The notes: a model not told the origin generated them from the sequence alone. Shown: positions 8,636 through 13,773, counted from the first letter of the stretch. The stretch: 14,090 nucleotides of DNA from an uncultured Oscillospiraceae bacterium (GCA_900553525.1 USDZ01000028.1:1-14090), one strand, 5' to 3'. Numbers and translations: made by a program.

Positions 8636-9610
8636 TTATACCTTGGGAATGGTAAGACCGACGTTCAGCAGCTTTTTCAGTTCCTGATGGTTTTCATAAA
8701 ATGCCTGCAGTCGGGTGGAAACCTCGGTCCAGTAGTCTTCCGAGCGCCGTTTGGCGTCCGCCTCCATCGCCACGCATTTTTCCCGGCAAGCTGTTTCCAT
8801 ATCCTCGCATTTCGCCGCTGTCTCCCGGAGCCGCCGGTCGGCTTCGGCCCGACTGTCCGCGTCCCGCTTAGCGCAGATGGACGCCTGCCGGTCGCTGAGG
8901 CTGCGGATATTTTCAATATACTGCTGGCTGGCGGCCTGCGCCGCTTCGAAAACCCCGTTGACCTGAAGGGCAGCCACCGCAATGGAGCCTGCTTCATTAA
9001 TGGCGATTTCCCGTTTCTGCAGGGCCTTCCGGGCGTCCTCCAGTTCTGCTTTAAGGGACGTGATTTCTTTTTCGTACTCGGCTTTCAGAAATTCCAGATC
9101 CTTTTCGTATTCCGCTTTGACAAATTCCAGTTCCTTTCCCTGCTCGATCATCATTTCCAAAAGCTCTTTCCTGCTTAAACTCCGCAGCTCCTGTTCAGTC
9201 ATATCGTCATCGCCTTTCTTTTTCCCGTCCTGACGGGGACAGCCGCCTGCCGGCTGCCTGTTCTCTGTTTTATGTATATGTGATCTTTCATCTATTTTTT
9301 CCTTTTCTTTCAGACTGCCGTCATAGGCGTCAGAATGAGGGATTATCTGGGGGACTTCTTCATCTCTCCGGAGGATATGGCACTCGACCTTCGGCTGAAG
9401 CCGACGGATCTTCTCGATCAGTTCCGGGCCGGTCATCTCCGTCAGCACGCTTCTGGTAAAGAGGATATCGACGTCGTGTCGCATCGCAAATTTTATGGCG
9501 TCGTCTGCGCTGCTGTGAAGGACGACCATCATGCCGGACTGTCGGCCGGCCAGACGCCTGGCTTCCCGGTCCAGCGCCTGTTTGTCGCTGTCAACGAGCA
9601 GAACCGTCAT
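8636..9610 (-). CDS. Pseudo-receiver domain fused to a coiled-coil protein
   Basis: 324 residues. The ATG at 9610 is chosen because GGATGGGG precedes it and the predicted transcript starts near 9634; the in-frame ATG at 9628 has no ribosome binding site. Residues 1-95 resemble a CheY-like receiver: TVLLVDSDK, then DVDILFTRSVLTEMTGPEL, which aligns without gaps to DVAFLDIQMGGMTGLEL of the neighbouring response regulator. The phosphorylated Asp (D53 there) is R53 here, and the beta5 Lys-Pro is missing, so normal phosphotransfer is not expected. A linker (96-135) leads to a coiled coil (about 137-300) with two near-identical 11-residue units (EFVKAEYEKDL, EFLKAEYEKEI) and the segment EAGSIAVAALQVNGVFEAAQAA. 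An internal ATG at 9202, with AAAGG upstream, could give a free 188-residue coiled-coil protein. It is the first gene of the pilus operon. Its role is unknown; regulatory or scaffold functions are possible. Confidence 0.8.
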   Translation of the reverse strand: MTVLLVDSDKQALDREARRLAGRQSGMMVVLHSSADDAIKFAMRHDVDILFTRSVLTEMTGPELIEKIRRLQPKVECHILRRDEEVPQIIPHSDAYDGSLKEKEKIDERSHIHKTENRQPAGGCPRQDGKKKGDDDMTEQELRSLSRKELLEMMIEQGKELEFVKAEYEKDLEFLKAEYEKEITSLKAELEDARKALQKREIAINEAGSIAVAALQVNGVFEAAQAASQQYIENIRSLSDRQASICAKRDADSRAEADRRLRETAAKCEDMETACREKCVAMEADAKRRSEDYWTEVSTRLQAFYENHQELKKLLNVGLTIPKV

Positions 9611-9640
9611 AATACCCCATCCCTGCATGTATTTGTGTTC

Positions 9641-9672
9641 AGTATATCAGCCCAAGCGCAACGAAAGCGCAA
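9641..9672 (-). promoter_or_regulatory. Pilus-operon promoter with SARP-type direct repeats
   Basis: On the minus strand, two heptamers TTGCGCT (9666-9672, then 9655-9661) are spaced by 4 bp, an 11-bp period. The second is 8 bp from a TATACT -10 box (9641-9646). The identity extends to 9 bp (GTTGCGCTT) per copy. There is no good -35 hexamer at the usual distance, so activation is likely needed. SARP activators are known to bind heptameric direct repeats at 11-bp periods with the proximal repeat 8 bp from the -10. The adjacent response regulator has a SARP-like output. Predicted start of transcription is about 9634, about 24 nt before the ATG at 9610. Binding by this regulator is inferred. Confidence 0.75.
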
Positions 9673-9679
9673 CAAACGG

Positions 9680-9713
9680 GATAGAAAAAGCCAGAGCCTT
9701 TTGCAAAGCTCTG
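9680..9713 (-). terminator. Rho-independent terminator after the response regulator
   Basis: On the minus strand, stem CAGAGC/GCTCTG (9708-9713 with 9692-9697) is followed by GCTTTTTCTATC. The loop can pair further through TTTGCAAA. It starts 4 nt after the regulator stop codon and separates the kinase-regulator unit from the pilus operon, so the pilus operon needs its own promoter. Confidence 0.8.
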
Positions 9714-9716
9714 ACT

Positions 9717-10523
9717 TTATCGGCGTTCGGGCTCCCTGTATTCCCAAAAATCCAGTTCAGCATTCCGGATTTCCGCCCAGCTGTAGGACTGCATATAGTC
9801 GTTTTGGAAGGCGTTGACCGCCGCGGGATCTCCCTGTAAAAACCGGTAATAGTCACAGTCGAACGTCTCCGGGTCGACCGCAAAGCTGTTGTGCCCTTTC
9901 ACCAGGATTTCCTCGGCCTGCGCTTTCTTCAGCGCCGCGATCAGCTCATGGAGAATAGTGCGGAAATACGACTTGCCGGACGGCGTATCCTCCGCATCTT
10001 CAAATAAGGCAGCATAGGCTTCTCCTGTCGTAACGGACGATCCCCTGCGGTCTACGAGATAGGCCAGCAGTTCCTTGGCTTTGGCCCGGCCGAACCGAAC
10101 CGGCTGCCCGTCCGCATAAACGTCAAACCCGCCGAAAGTCTTGACCTGGATACGCTTCTCAGACGGTCGGCCGCTGTAGACAAAGGTCAGTTCCCGGCTG
10201 ACCGCCTCCTCTGTGACAGGCTTGAGCAGATAACCGGTCGCGTGCATGGCAAAGGCGTCCACCGCATACTCCGCGTACCCGGTCACGAAAATGATATGGA
10301 TATCCGGTTTTGCCTTTTTCAGCCGTACCGCCAGCTCCAACCCGGTCATGCCGCCCATTTGAATATCCAGAAAAGCAACATCCATCGGATGCGCTTTCGC
10401 CGATTCCAGTGCATCGTCCGGCCATGTATAGGGGAAAATTTCGACCTCCGGCCGTAGCCTCCGCAGGACGGATGCGATTTCCCGGAGCTGCAGCGGCTCA
10501 TCGTCAACAACTAAGAAATTCAT
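9717..10523 (-). CDS. Response regulator: receiver plus SARP/BTAD-like DNA-binding output
   Basis: 268-residue transcription factor. The receiver domain (1-115) has acidic pocket D7/D8, phosphoacceptor D53 in DVAFLDIQM, T81 and K101 in LLKPVTEE. The output begins at KTFGGFDVYADGQPVRF (128-144), continues with RAKAKELLAYLVDRRG and a winged-helix of the OmpR/SARP kind, then a BTAD-like helical end (FDCDYYRFLQGDPAAVNAF). This architecture matches receiver-SARP regulators found in Firmicutes; no LytTR domain is present. The ATG overlaps the kinase stop by 4 nt (ATGA), with GGAGG 9 nt upstream, so the two are co-translated. It is the expected partner of the upstream kinase and the likely activator of the pilus promoter at 9641-9672. 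That target is inferred from the match between output-domain type and repeat geometry. Confidence 0.9.
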   Translation of the reverse strand: MNFLVVDDEPLQLREIASVLRRLRPEVEIFPYTWPDDALESAKAHPMDVAFLDIQMGGMTGLELAVRLKKAKPDIHIIFVTGYAEYAVDAFAMHATGYLLKPVTEEAVSRELTFVYSGRPSEKRIQVKTFGGFDVYADGQPVRFGRAKAKELLAYLVDRRGSSVTTGEAYAALFEDAEDTPSGKSYFRTILHELIAALKKAQAEEILVKGHNSFAVDPETFDCDYYRFLQGDPAAVNAFQNDYMQSYSWAEIRNAELDFWEYREPERR

Positions 10524-11815
10524 ATGCCAAGTCCTCCCGTCCAGGGGATGCGGATGGTGACCGTTGTCCCACGGCCGCTGCTTTCGATTTCCAGGCTGCC
10601 CTCCACCATTTCTTCCAGCCGGCTGCGGACGTTGGGAATACCGATATGGGAATGTTCTCCTAAAACTGTGCGCCCTTTCGCGTTCTCTATCCCGACACCG
10701 TTGTCGGCCACCGTCACCACGGCGTACTCATCCGTTTCCTCGGTGCGGATGATGATCGTACCGCCGTTTTTCCGGTTCAGGATGCCGTGTTGCACGGCGT
10801 TTTCCACCAATGGCTGAAGGGTAAGGGGCGGGATCATAAAATCCTCTGTTTTGATTTGGTAGATCACCTGAAGTTTGTCCCCAAACCGCTGCTGCTCCAG
10901 GTATAGATAATTCATGACATGGTTCAGTTCAGCCCCGAAAGGGATCGGCTCACGCTTTTTCAGGCTGTCCATGTTCCCCCGCAGGAATTTCGAGAATTTT
11001 CCGATCGCCTTTTTGGCCGTTTCCGGATCGGTTTCGCACAGATGATGGATAGCCGCCAGGGAGTTATACAGAAAATGGGGCTGGATCTGGCTGAGCATGA
11101 TGTCGATCCGCCGTTCGGCCAACTCCTTTTCCTGCTCCTTCATCATCACCTCATGCTCAAACTGTACGTTCATAAGGATGACCAGGATGGCAACGGTGAC
11201 ACCCACGTTGACCACGGCGATCCCGCGCATGGCCATCTGAGCTGCGCCGCTGCCCAGCGGTATAAAGATGTACAGCAAAAAGAACACAACTTCCCGCACC
11301 CGCAGCTTTTTCCGATAGATGATGACCAGCGCCATGAAAAGCATATAGCACAGCAGCGGGACAAACTGTGAAATCAGGAACAGCGGACCGCGCTGATATC
11401 CGTTATCCGTTATATAGAAGATAGAACCGGTAAAGGGGCTGATCGCAGCGAAGACGACCTGCACGCTGCATAAAAGCAGCGCATACAGTAAGCAGAATTT
11501 TTTTGCCCGCCCGGTTATTTGCAGATATTCCATGACGTACCATATAAAAAAATACAGGACAAAGGCGGAAGCTATGTAGTAGACCGCCGAGGCGGCAGAC
11601 AGGATACATTTCTCCGACGCTTCGGCGGCTGTAGGCAGGAGCCAGTCCGGCAGGTCGCCCCCGATCATGAAAATATTGGAGATGCAGATGCCAAGGAAAT
11701 ACTGGTTCAGCTTTTGACGGTACCGGTGGTTGCTGACCAGGTAAACGATTGGCAGCACAGATAAAATGATGCTGAAAATATCCAGCGCAATATTGGCGTA
11801 TCTCAACTCGTCCAT
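10520..11815 (-). CDS. LytS-type sensor histidine kinase with 7 membrane segments
   Basis: 431 residues. The N-terminal half (to about 217) contains about seven hydrophobic segments (near 8-27, 38-60, 71-97, 106-127, 143-166, 174-196, 198-217), a membrane sensor without a large outside loop. A charged helix leads to the His_kinase domain of the LytS/YehU family: phosphorylated H247 in QIQPHFLYNSL. The ATPase follows, with the N-box LVENAVQHG (336-344), DNGVG (371-375) and IGIPNVRSRL. The ATG is supported by GGAG 9 nt upstream. It is cotranscribed with the regulator that overlaps its stop. The 145 nt between it and the invertible segment hold no convincing promoter, so expression should depend on the invertible promoter or on read-through from the recombinase gene. 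The signal sensed is unknown; a small membrane-soluble or peptide ligand is possible. Confidence 0.93.
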   Translation of the reverse strand: MDELRYANIALDIFSIILSVLPIVYLVSNHRYRQKLNQYFLGICISNIFMIGGDLPDWLLPTAAEASEKCILSAASAVYYIASAFVLYFFIWYVMEYLQITGRAKKFCLLYALLLCSVQVVFAAISPFTGSIFYITDNGYQRGPLFLISQFVPLLCYMLFMALVIIYRKKLRVREVVFFLLYIFIPLGSGAAQMAMRGIAVVNVGVTVAILVILMNVQFEHEVMMKEQEKELAERRIDIMLSQIQPHFLYNSLAAIHHLCETDPETAKKAIGKFSKFLRGNMDSLKKREPIPFGAELNHVMNYLYLEQQRFGDKLQVIYQIKTEDFMIPPLTLQPLVENAVQHGILNRKNGGTIIIRTEETDEYAVVTVADNGVGIENAKGRTVLGEHSHIGIPNVRSRLEEMVEGSLEIESSGRGTTVTIRIPWTGGLGI

Positions 11816-11960
11816 GCGGTTTTACTCCGTTTCCCCTGCGGATGCACTATGCTCCGTCCGTTCTTTCCCGCGCAGAAGCATCCTGTCGGTCTGCCGCTGC
11901 AGAAGAAATAATCAACGGATCCGTTTCATATATTTGCTCTCCCTCAGCGAATGAATTGCA
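11816..11960 (-). promoter_or_regulatory. Kinase 5' leader (transcribed only if the promoter segment is inverted)
   Basis: This 145-nt stretch lies between the left repeat and the kinase ATG. I see no -35/-10 pair facing the kinase here. It contains a 5-codon ORF (ATG at 11929, MKRIR, stop at 11912) preceded by GAGGGAG, and the kinase ribosome binding site GGAG near 11825. In the inverted arrangement it would be the leader of the kinase mRNA. No stable hairpin stands out. Confidence 0.45.
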
Positions 11961-11982
11961 ACATAATCTGCATTATGTTGTA
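11961..11982 (+). repeat. Left inverted repeat (recombination site) of the invertible segment
   Basis: 22 bp, ACATAAT-CTGC-ATTATGT-TGTA, exactly the reverse complement of 12230-12251. Widening to 11959-11980 gives a 9-bp palindrome (CAACATAAT/ATTATGTTG) around an asymmetric CTGC core. This is the layout of a tyrosine recombinase site: two binding arms in opposite orientation around a short strand-exchange core. The core reads GCAG at the other site, so recombination between them inverts the DNA between. Confidence 0.9.
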
Positions 11983-12057
11983 TTAAAAAGTTAGAGGTCC
12001 AATCTGAGACAAACATATCTCAGATACATAAAACGGTTTCGTATTAAAAATGGGCAT
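11983..12057 (-). CDS. Possible 24-residue ORF inside the invertible segment
   Basis: A short minus-strand reading frame starts MPIFNTKPFYV and stops just inside the left repeat. Its ribosome binding site is weak (AAGGC at a long distance). It is listed because its first five residues (MPIFN) mirror those of the plus-strand small ORF at the other end of the segment (MPIYN), through a 10-bp inverted match TTATGCCCAT at 12219-12228 and 12050-12059. It may be chance or the remains of an older duplication. Confidence 0.2.
   Translation of the reverse strand: MPIFNTKPFYVSEICLSQIGPLTF
12002..12025. repeat. 8-bp inverted repeat inside the invertible segment (possible operator)
   Basis: ATCTGAGA (12002-12009) and TCTCAGAT (12018-12025) flank an 8-nt spacer. 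Centre-to-centre spacing is 16 bp, about one and a half helical turns. It lies 20 bp from the left recombination site. It could bind an accessory protein that helps align the sites, or fold in RNA. No U-run follows. Confidence 0.4.
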
Positions 12058-12066
12058 AAAAGACCA

Positions 12067-12106
12067 AGCCTTTTTCGTTTTCTTAAAAAGAAAATCGCTC
12101 AAGGCT
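12067..12106. repeat. Nested stem-loop inside the invertible segment, possible terminator
   Basis: Outer arms AGCCTT/AAGGCT (12067-12072 and 12101-12106) enclose inner arms TTTTCTT/AAGAAAA (12078-12084 and 12088-12094) around a 3-nt loop. Read on the minus strand, the structure is followed by TTGGTCTTTT, so it may weakly terminate transcripts coming from the recombinase gene before they reach the kinase. In the flipped state it would be upstream of the promoter and on the other strand. The U-run is poor, so the function is uncertain. Confidence 0.4.
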
Positions 12107-12168
12107 AATTTGTGTTGTCTAAATTTTGACAAATTCTTTGCAAATCATGCTTTTCGGTTGAAAACAAC

Positions 12169-12197
12169 TTGTTATTCTTTATATTGTGTAGTATAAT
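12169..12197 (+). promoter_or_regulatory. Invertible promoter, facing right (away from the kinase)
   Basis: The -35 TTGTTA (12169-12174), an exact 17-bp spacer and the -10 TATAAT (12192-12197) make the best sigma-A promoter in the window. Expected transcription start is about 12204, followed by AGAGGGG and an ATG at 12221. In this orientation it reads through the right repeat into the terminator at 12256-12280. After inversion it would drive the kinase and regulator genes. Confidence 0.85.
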
Positions 12198-12220
12198 AAT
12201 ATTAATAAGAGGGGTAAGTT

Positions 12221-12337
12221 ATGCCCATCTACAACATAATGCAGATTATGTACTCAGCCGCCGATCAGGGCGGCTTTTTTATATTATCAGCCGCATATGT
12301 TCCATCCGTCTGCGGTGTTCATTGCCGGTGGAAATGA
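12221..12337 (+). CDS. Small ORF straddling the right recombination site (38 residues in this orientation)
   Basis: The ATG follows AGAGGGG by 6 nt and lies about 17 nt after the predicted start of the invertible promoter, so translation initiation looks real. The peptide begins MPIYNIMQIM, encoded by the segment end and the repeat, then YSAADQGGFF from the fixed flank, and ends with CGVHCRWK antisense to the recombinase 3' end. The terminator at 12256-12280 lies within it, so most transcripts would end before the stop. In the inverted state the same start would give MPIYNIMQIM followed by LQFIR and stop (TGA at 11944-11946 in present coordinates). It could be a leader peptide that ensures efficient loading or affects the terminator, or an incidental ORF. 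No family recognised. Confidence 0.4.
   Translation: MPIYNIMQIMYSAADQGGFFILSAAYVPSVCGVHCRWK
12230..12251 (-). repeat. Right inverted repeat (recombination site) of the invertible segment
   Basis: 22 bp, the exact reverse complement of 11961-11982: TACA-ACATAAT-GCAG-ATTATGT. Beyond it the palindrome breaks (AC instead of TG at 12252-12253), so the outer arm here is shorter than at the left site. It is 28 bp from the recombinase stop codon. Confidence 0.9.
12256..12280 (+). terminator. Terminator just outside the invertible segment, catching the OFF-state promoter
   Basis: Perfect 7-bp stem AGCCGCC/GGCGGCT (12256-12262 and 12269-12275), 6-nt loop GATCAG, then a run of six T on the plus strand. 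The minus strand has no U-run after the stem, so it acts rightward only. It lies 4 bp beyond the right repeat and protects the recombinase gene from antisense transcription when the promoter faces right. Confidence 0.88.
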
Positions 12338-13124
12338 TATAAATTCGTGTTGTGTTGATACTGCTGTGGCCAAGAACATCCGCCAGTTTGGCGATATCCT
12401 TTTCGATACCGTAAAACACTCTTGCAAACAGGTGGCGCAGGTTGTGCGGAAAGACCTTTTGCGGATTGACATCGGCTTTTCCGCACAGCGCTTTCATCTC
12501 CCGCCAGATATTCGTGCGGCTTATTGGCTTGCCCGTCCGTGTTACAAAAATCACGCCGTTTTTTATTTTCTGCTCCGCTGCGTAACGGAGCAGCTTTTTT
12601 TGCAGTTCCTTCACAATAAAAACTGACCGTGTTTTGCCCTTTAGGGAAACCACAACTTCTCCGCGCTTTACCGCCTCAAGCGTTATGTATTGCAGTTCGG
12701 ATACCCGAATCCCTGTACCGCAGATGGTCTGTAAAATCAGGTTTAGCCGCTCGTTTCCTTTCTGCTTTGCGGTGTTTACCAGCCGCATATACTCCGCTTT
12801 GGTCAGCTCCTTTTCTTCGGAGCAATAGATTTGCCGCTGGACCTTGATGGATTTTACTCTGCAATCCGCCCACCCAAGAAAAACAAATAAATTGTTGATG
12901 CTCGCCAACATAGAGTTGATGCTACGAACGGCATAGTTTTCGGAAAGCAGTTTGTTTTTGTAGGCGATAACCGCCTCTTTCGTGATTTCAGCACTTTTTA
13001 AATATGCGGCGAACGCCCGCACATCCCGCAAATACTTCTCGATTGTATTTTTGCTTTTCTCCTCCTCCCGCAAATATTTTTTGAAGCAACCGATTGCTTT
13101 GCTTGTTAAAATTCGTCCTTTCAT
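12279..13124 (-). CDS. Tyrosine recombinase (XerC/XerD-like), probable DNA invertase of the switch
   Basis: 281 residues, the usual length for Xer-like invertases. The N-terminal SAM-like core-binding domain (about 8-90) contains KNTIEKYLRDVRAFAAYL. The catalytic domain (about 106-275) has the full set R140 in GTGIRVSEL, K163 in SLKGKTR, H227 and R230 in FPHNLRHLFA, H253 in LGHSSINTTR and nucleophile Y262 in RIYI. The start is supported by GGAGG 9 nt upstream. The gene ends 28 bp from the right inverted repeat, and there are no other phage or ICE genes beside it, so inversion of the adjacent segment is its most likely job. It is not an excisionase-dependent integrase by context. GC content looks lower than in the pilus genes. 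Autonomous transcription is possible from the weak promoter near 13207-13235. Confidence 0.92.
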   Translation of the reverse strand: MKGRILTSKAIGCFKKYLREEEKSKNTIEKYLRDVRAFAAYLKSAEITKEAVIAYKNKLLSENYAVRSINSMLASINNLFVFLGWADCRVKSIKVQRQIYCSEEKELTKAEYMRLVNTAKQKGNERLNLILQTICGTGIRVSELQYITLEAVKRGEVVVSLKGKTRSVFIVKELQKKLLRYAAEQKIKNGVIFVTRTGKPISRTNIWREMKALCGKADVNPQKVFPHNLRHLFARVFYGIEKDIAKLADVLGHSSINTTRIYIISTGNEHRRRMEHMRLII

Positions 13125-13137
13125 CTCAATTTACCTC

Positions 13138-13154
13138 CGGATATATTGTATCCG
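13138..13154. repeat. Inverted repeat at the recombinase ribosome binding site
   Basis: CGGATA (13138-13143), TATTG spacer, TATCCG (13149-13154), immediately upstream of the GGAGG ribosome binding site (13133-13137) of the recombinase. It could be an operator or an RNA hairpin limiting recombinase synthesis. Short arms make chance possible. Confidence 0.3.
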
Positions 13155-13206
13155 AAAAGTATGACTCGGAAATTGTCTTTCCCTTTGGTTCTATAAAGGT
13201 CGTTGT

Positions 13207-13235
13207 ATGTTACCTTGGAAAAAACGCTTTTGCAA
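13207..13235 (-). promoter_or_regulatory. Candidate recombinase promoter
   Basis: Minus strand TTGCAA (13230-13235), 17 bp, TAACAT (13207-13212). Each hexamer matches consensus at 4 of 6 positions. It lies about 83 bp upstream of the recombinase ATG and overlaps the divergent plus-strand candidate. A weak promoter would suit a low-level invertase. Confidence 0.35.
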
Positions 13236-13243
13236 GTCATAAT
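13215..13243 (+). promoter_or_regulatory. Candidate promoter of the 119-residue hypothetical gene
   Basis: TTGGAA (13215-13220), 17 bp, CATAAT (13238-13243; 5 of 6 matches). The leader to the ATG would be about 120 nt. It overlaps the divergent recombinase promoter candidate, so the two would compete for polymerase. Confidence 0.4.
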
Positions 13244-13369
13244 TTCATTTGAAAAAGAGAATCAGAAAAAGGCAATTATCTGAACTCATTTTTTCAATTT
13301 TATCTGGACTTTTTCGCTGTTTTGTGATATCTGTTTGTGTTGCCAAACGGCAGAAAGAGGTCGGACATT

Positions 13370-13729
13370 ATGCAAAGTCATTTGAAGAAAATCGGCGCAA
13401 GAATATATCTTTATGAGAAGGATGCGCTGGTTCAAAAGGTCACCTATGTTTACGAAGACGGGACGGAGGGCGAGCCTCTGCCCCGATTCATCCATCTTGG
13501 TATGTTTACAGACTCCGTCCTGTTCGGAGAGGAATGTCAAATCCGATTTTTCGTCTATCCGTTCTCTCTGCGCCTGTACGATACGGATGTGGACAGCCTG
13601 GAATTTATCAACGACTCGGATCGCACCATAAGCATCTCTTGCTTCGGACAAGAAATGACCCTCGCCCCCGGCGACAGCGGAAAAATTGTCAACAACGGCA
13701 AAAAGCTCAGGCACAGCAACGGAAAGTAA
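13370..13729 (+). CDS. Hypothetical 119-residue soluble protein
   Basis: I do not recognise the family. The ATG at 13370 is preferred over the in-frame ATG at 13337 because AGAGG lies about 10 nt upstream of it. No signal peptide or membrane helix is visible. The sequence alternates charged and hydrophobic residues (RIYLYEKDALVQKVTYVYEDG, IRFFVYPFSLRLYDTD, SLEFINDSDRTISISCF) and suggests a small beta-rich fold. It ends in a basic tail (KKLRHSNGK). It is transcribed divergently from the recombinase gene, from its own candidate promoter, and is closed by a strong terminator, so it is a single-gene unit. A link to the switch is only positional. Confidence 0.7.
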   Translation: MQSHLKKIGARIYLYEKDALVQKVTYVYEDGTEGEPLPRFIHLGMFTDSVLFGEECQIRFFVYPFSLRLYDTDVDSLEFINDSDRTISISCFGQEMTLAPGDSGKIVNNGKKLRHSNGK

Positions 13730-13742
13730 AGCTGCAGAAAAA

Positions 13743-13773
13743 AGCTGACCGGGTGCGAACTCGGTCAGCTTTT
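13743..13773 (+). terminator. Strong, probably bidirectional terminator
   Basis: A perfect 9-bp stem AGCTGACCG/CGGTCAGCT (13743-13751 and 13762-13770) with a 10-nt loop is followed by TTT on the plus strand. On the minus strand it is followed by TTTTTT from the AAAAAA before it. It closes the 119-residue gene and separates it from the unit starting at 13826. Confidence 0.85.

Larger units (their letters stand above)
11961..12251. mobile_element. Invertible promoter segment (phase-variation switch), present in the pilus-OFF orientation
   Basis: A 291-bp AT-rich segment lies between perfect 22-bp inverted repeats, with 247 bp inside. It holds a strong promoter pointing right (12169-12197), the start of a small ORF (12221), and two stem-loops. 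It lies directly beside a tyrosine recombinase gene and directly upstream of the kinase gene of a pilus-controlling two-component system. Inverted repeats, an outward promoter and an adjacent recombinase are the established signs of invertible promoters in gut bacteria. As sequenced the promoter faces away from the kinase. The inversion itself has not been observed here and is inferred. Confidence 0.85.

Noticed and set aside
12126..12154. Consensus -35 TTGACA at 12126-12131 inside the invertible segment
   Set aside because: No acceptable -10 lies 16-18 bp downstream; the hexamers there read TGCTTT or GCTTTT. The TTGTTA/TATAAT pair further right is far better.
12279..13124. Recombinase as the integrase of an integrative element with the 22-bp repeats as att sites
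   Set aside because: att sites of integrated elements are direct repeats far apart. These are inverted, 291 bp apart and enclose only a promoter, and no tRNA gene, excisionase or conjugation gene is visible.
13286..13714. Minus-strand open frame opposite the 119-residue gene
   Set aside because: The plus-strand gene has a ribosome binding site and its own terminator in the correct direction. The minus frame has neither.
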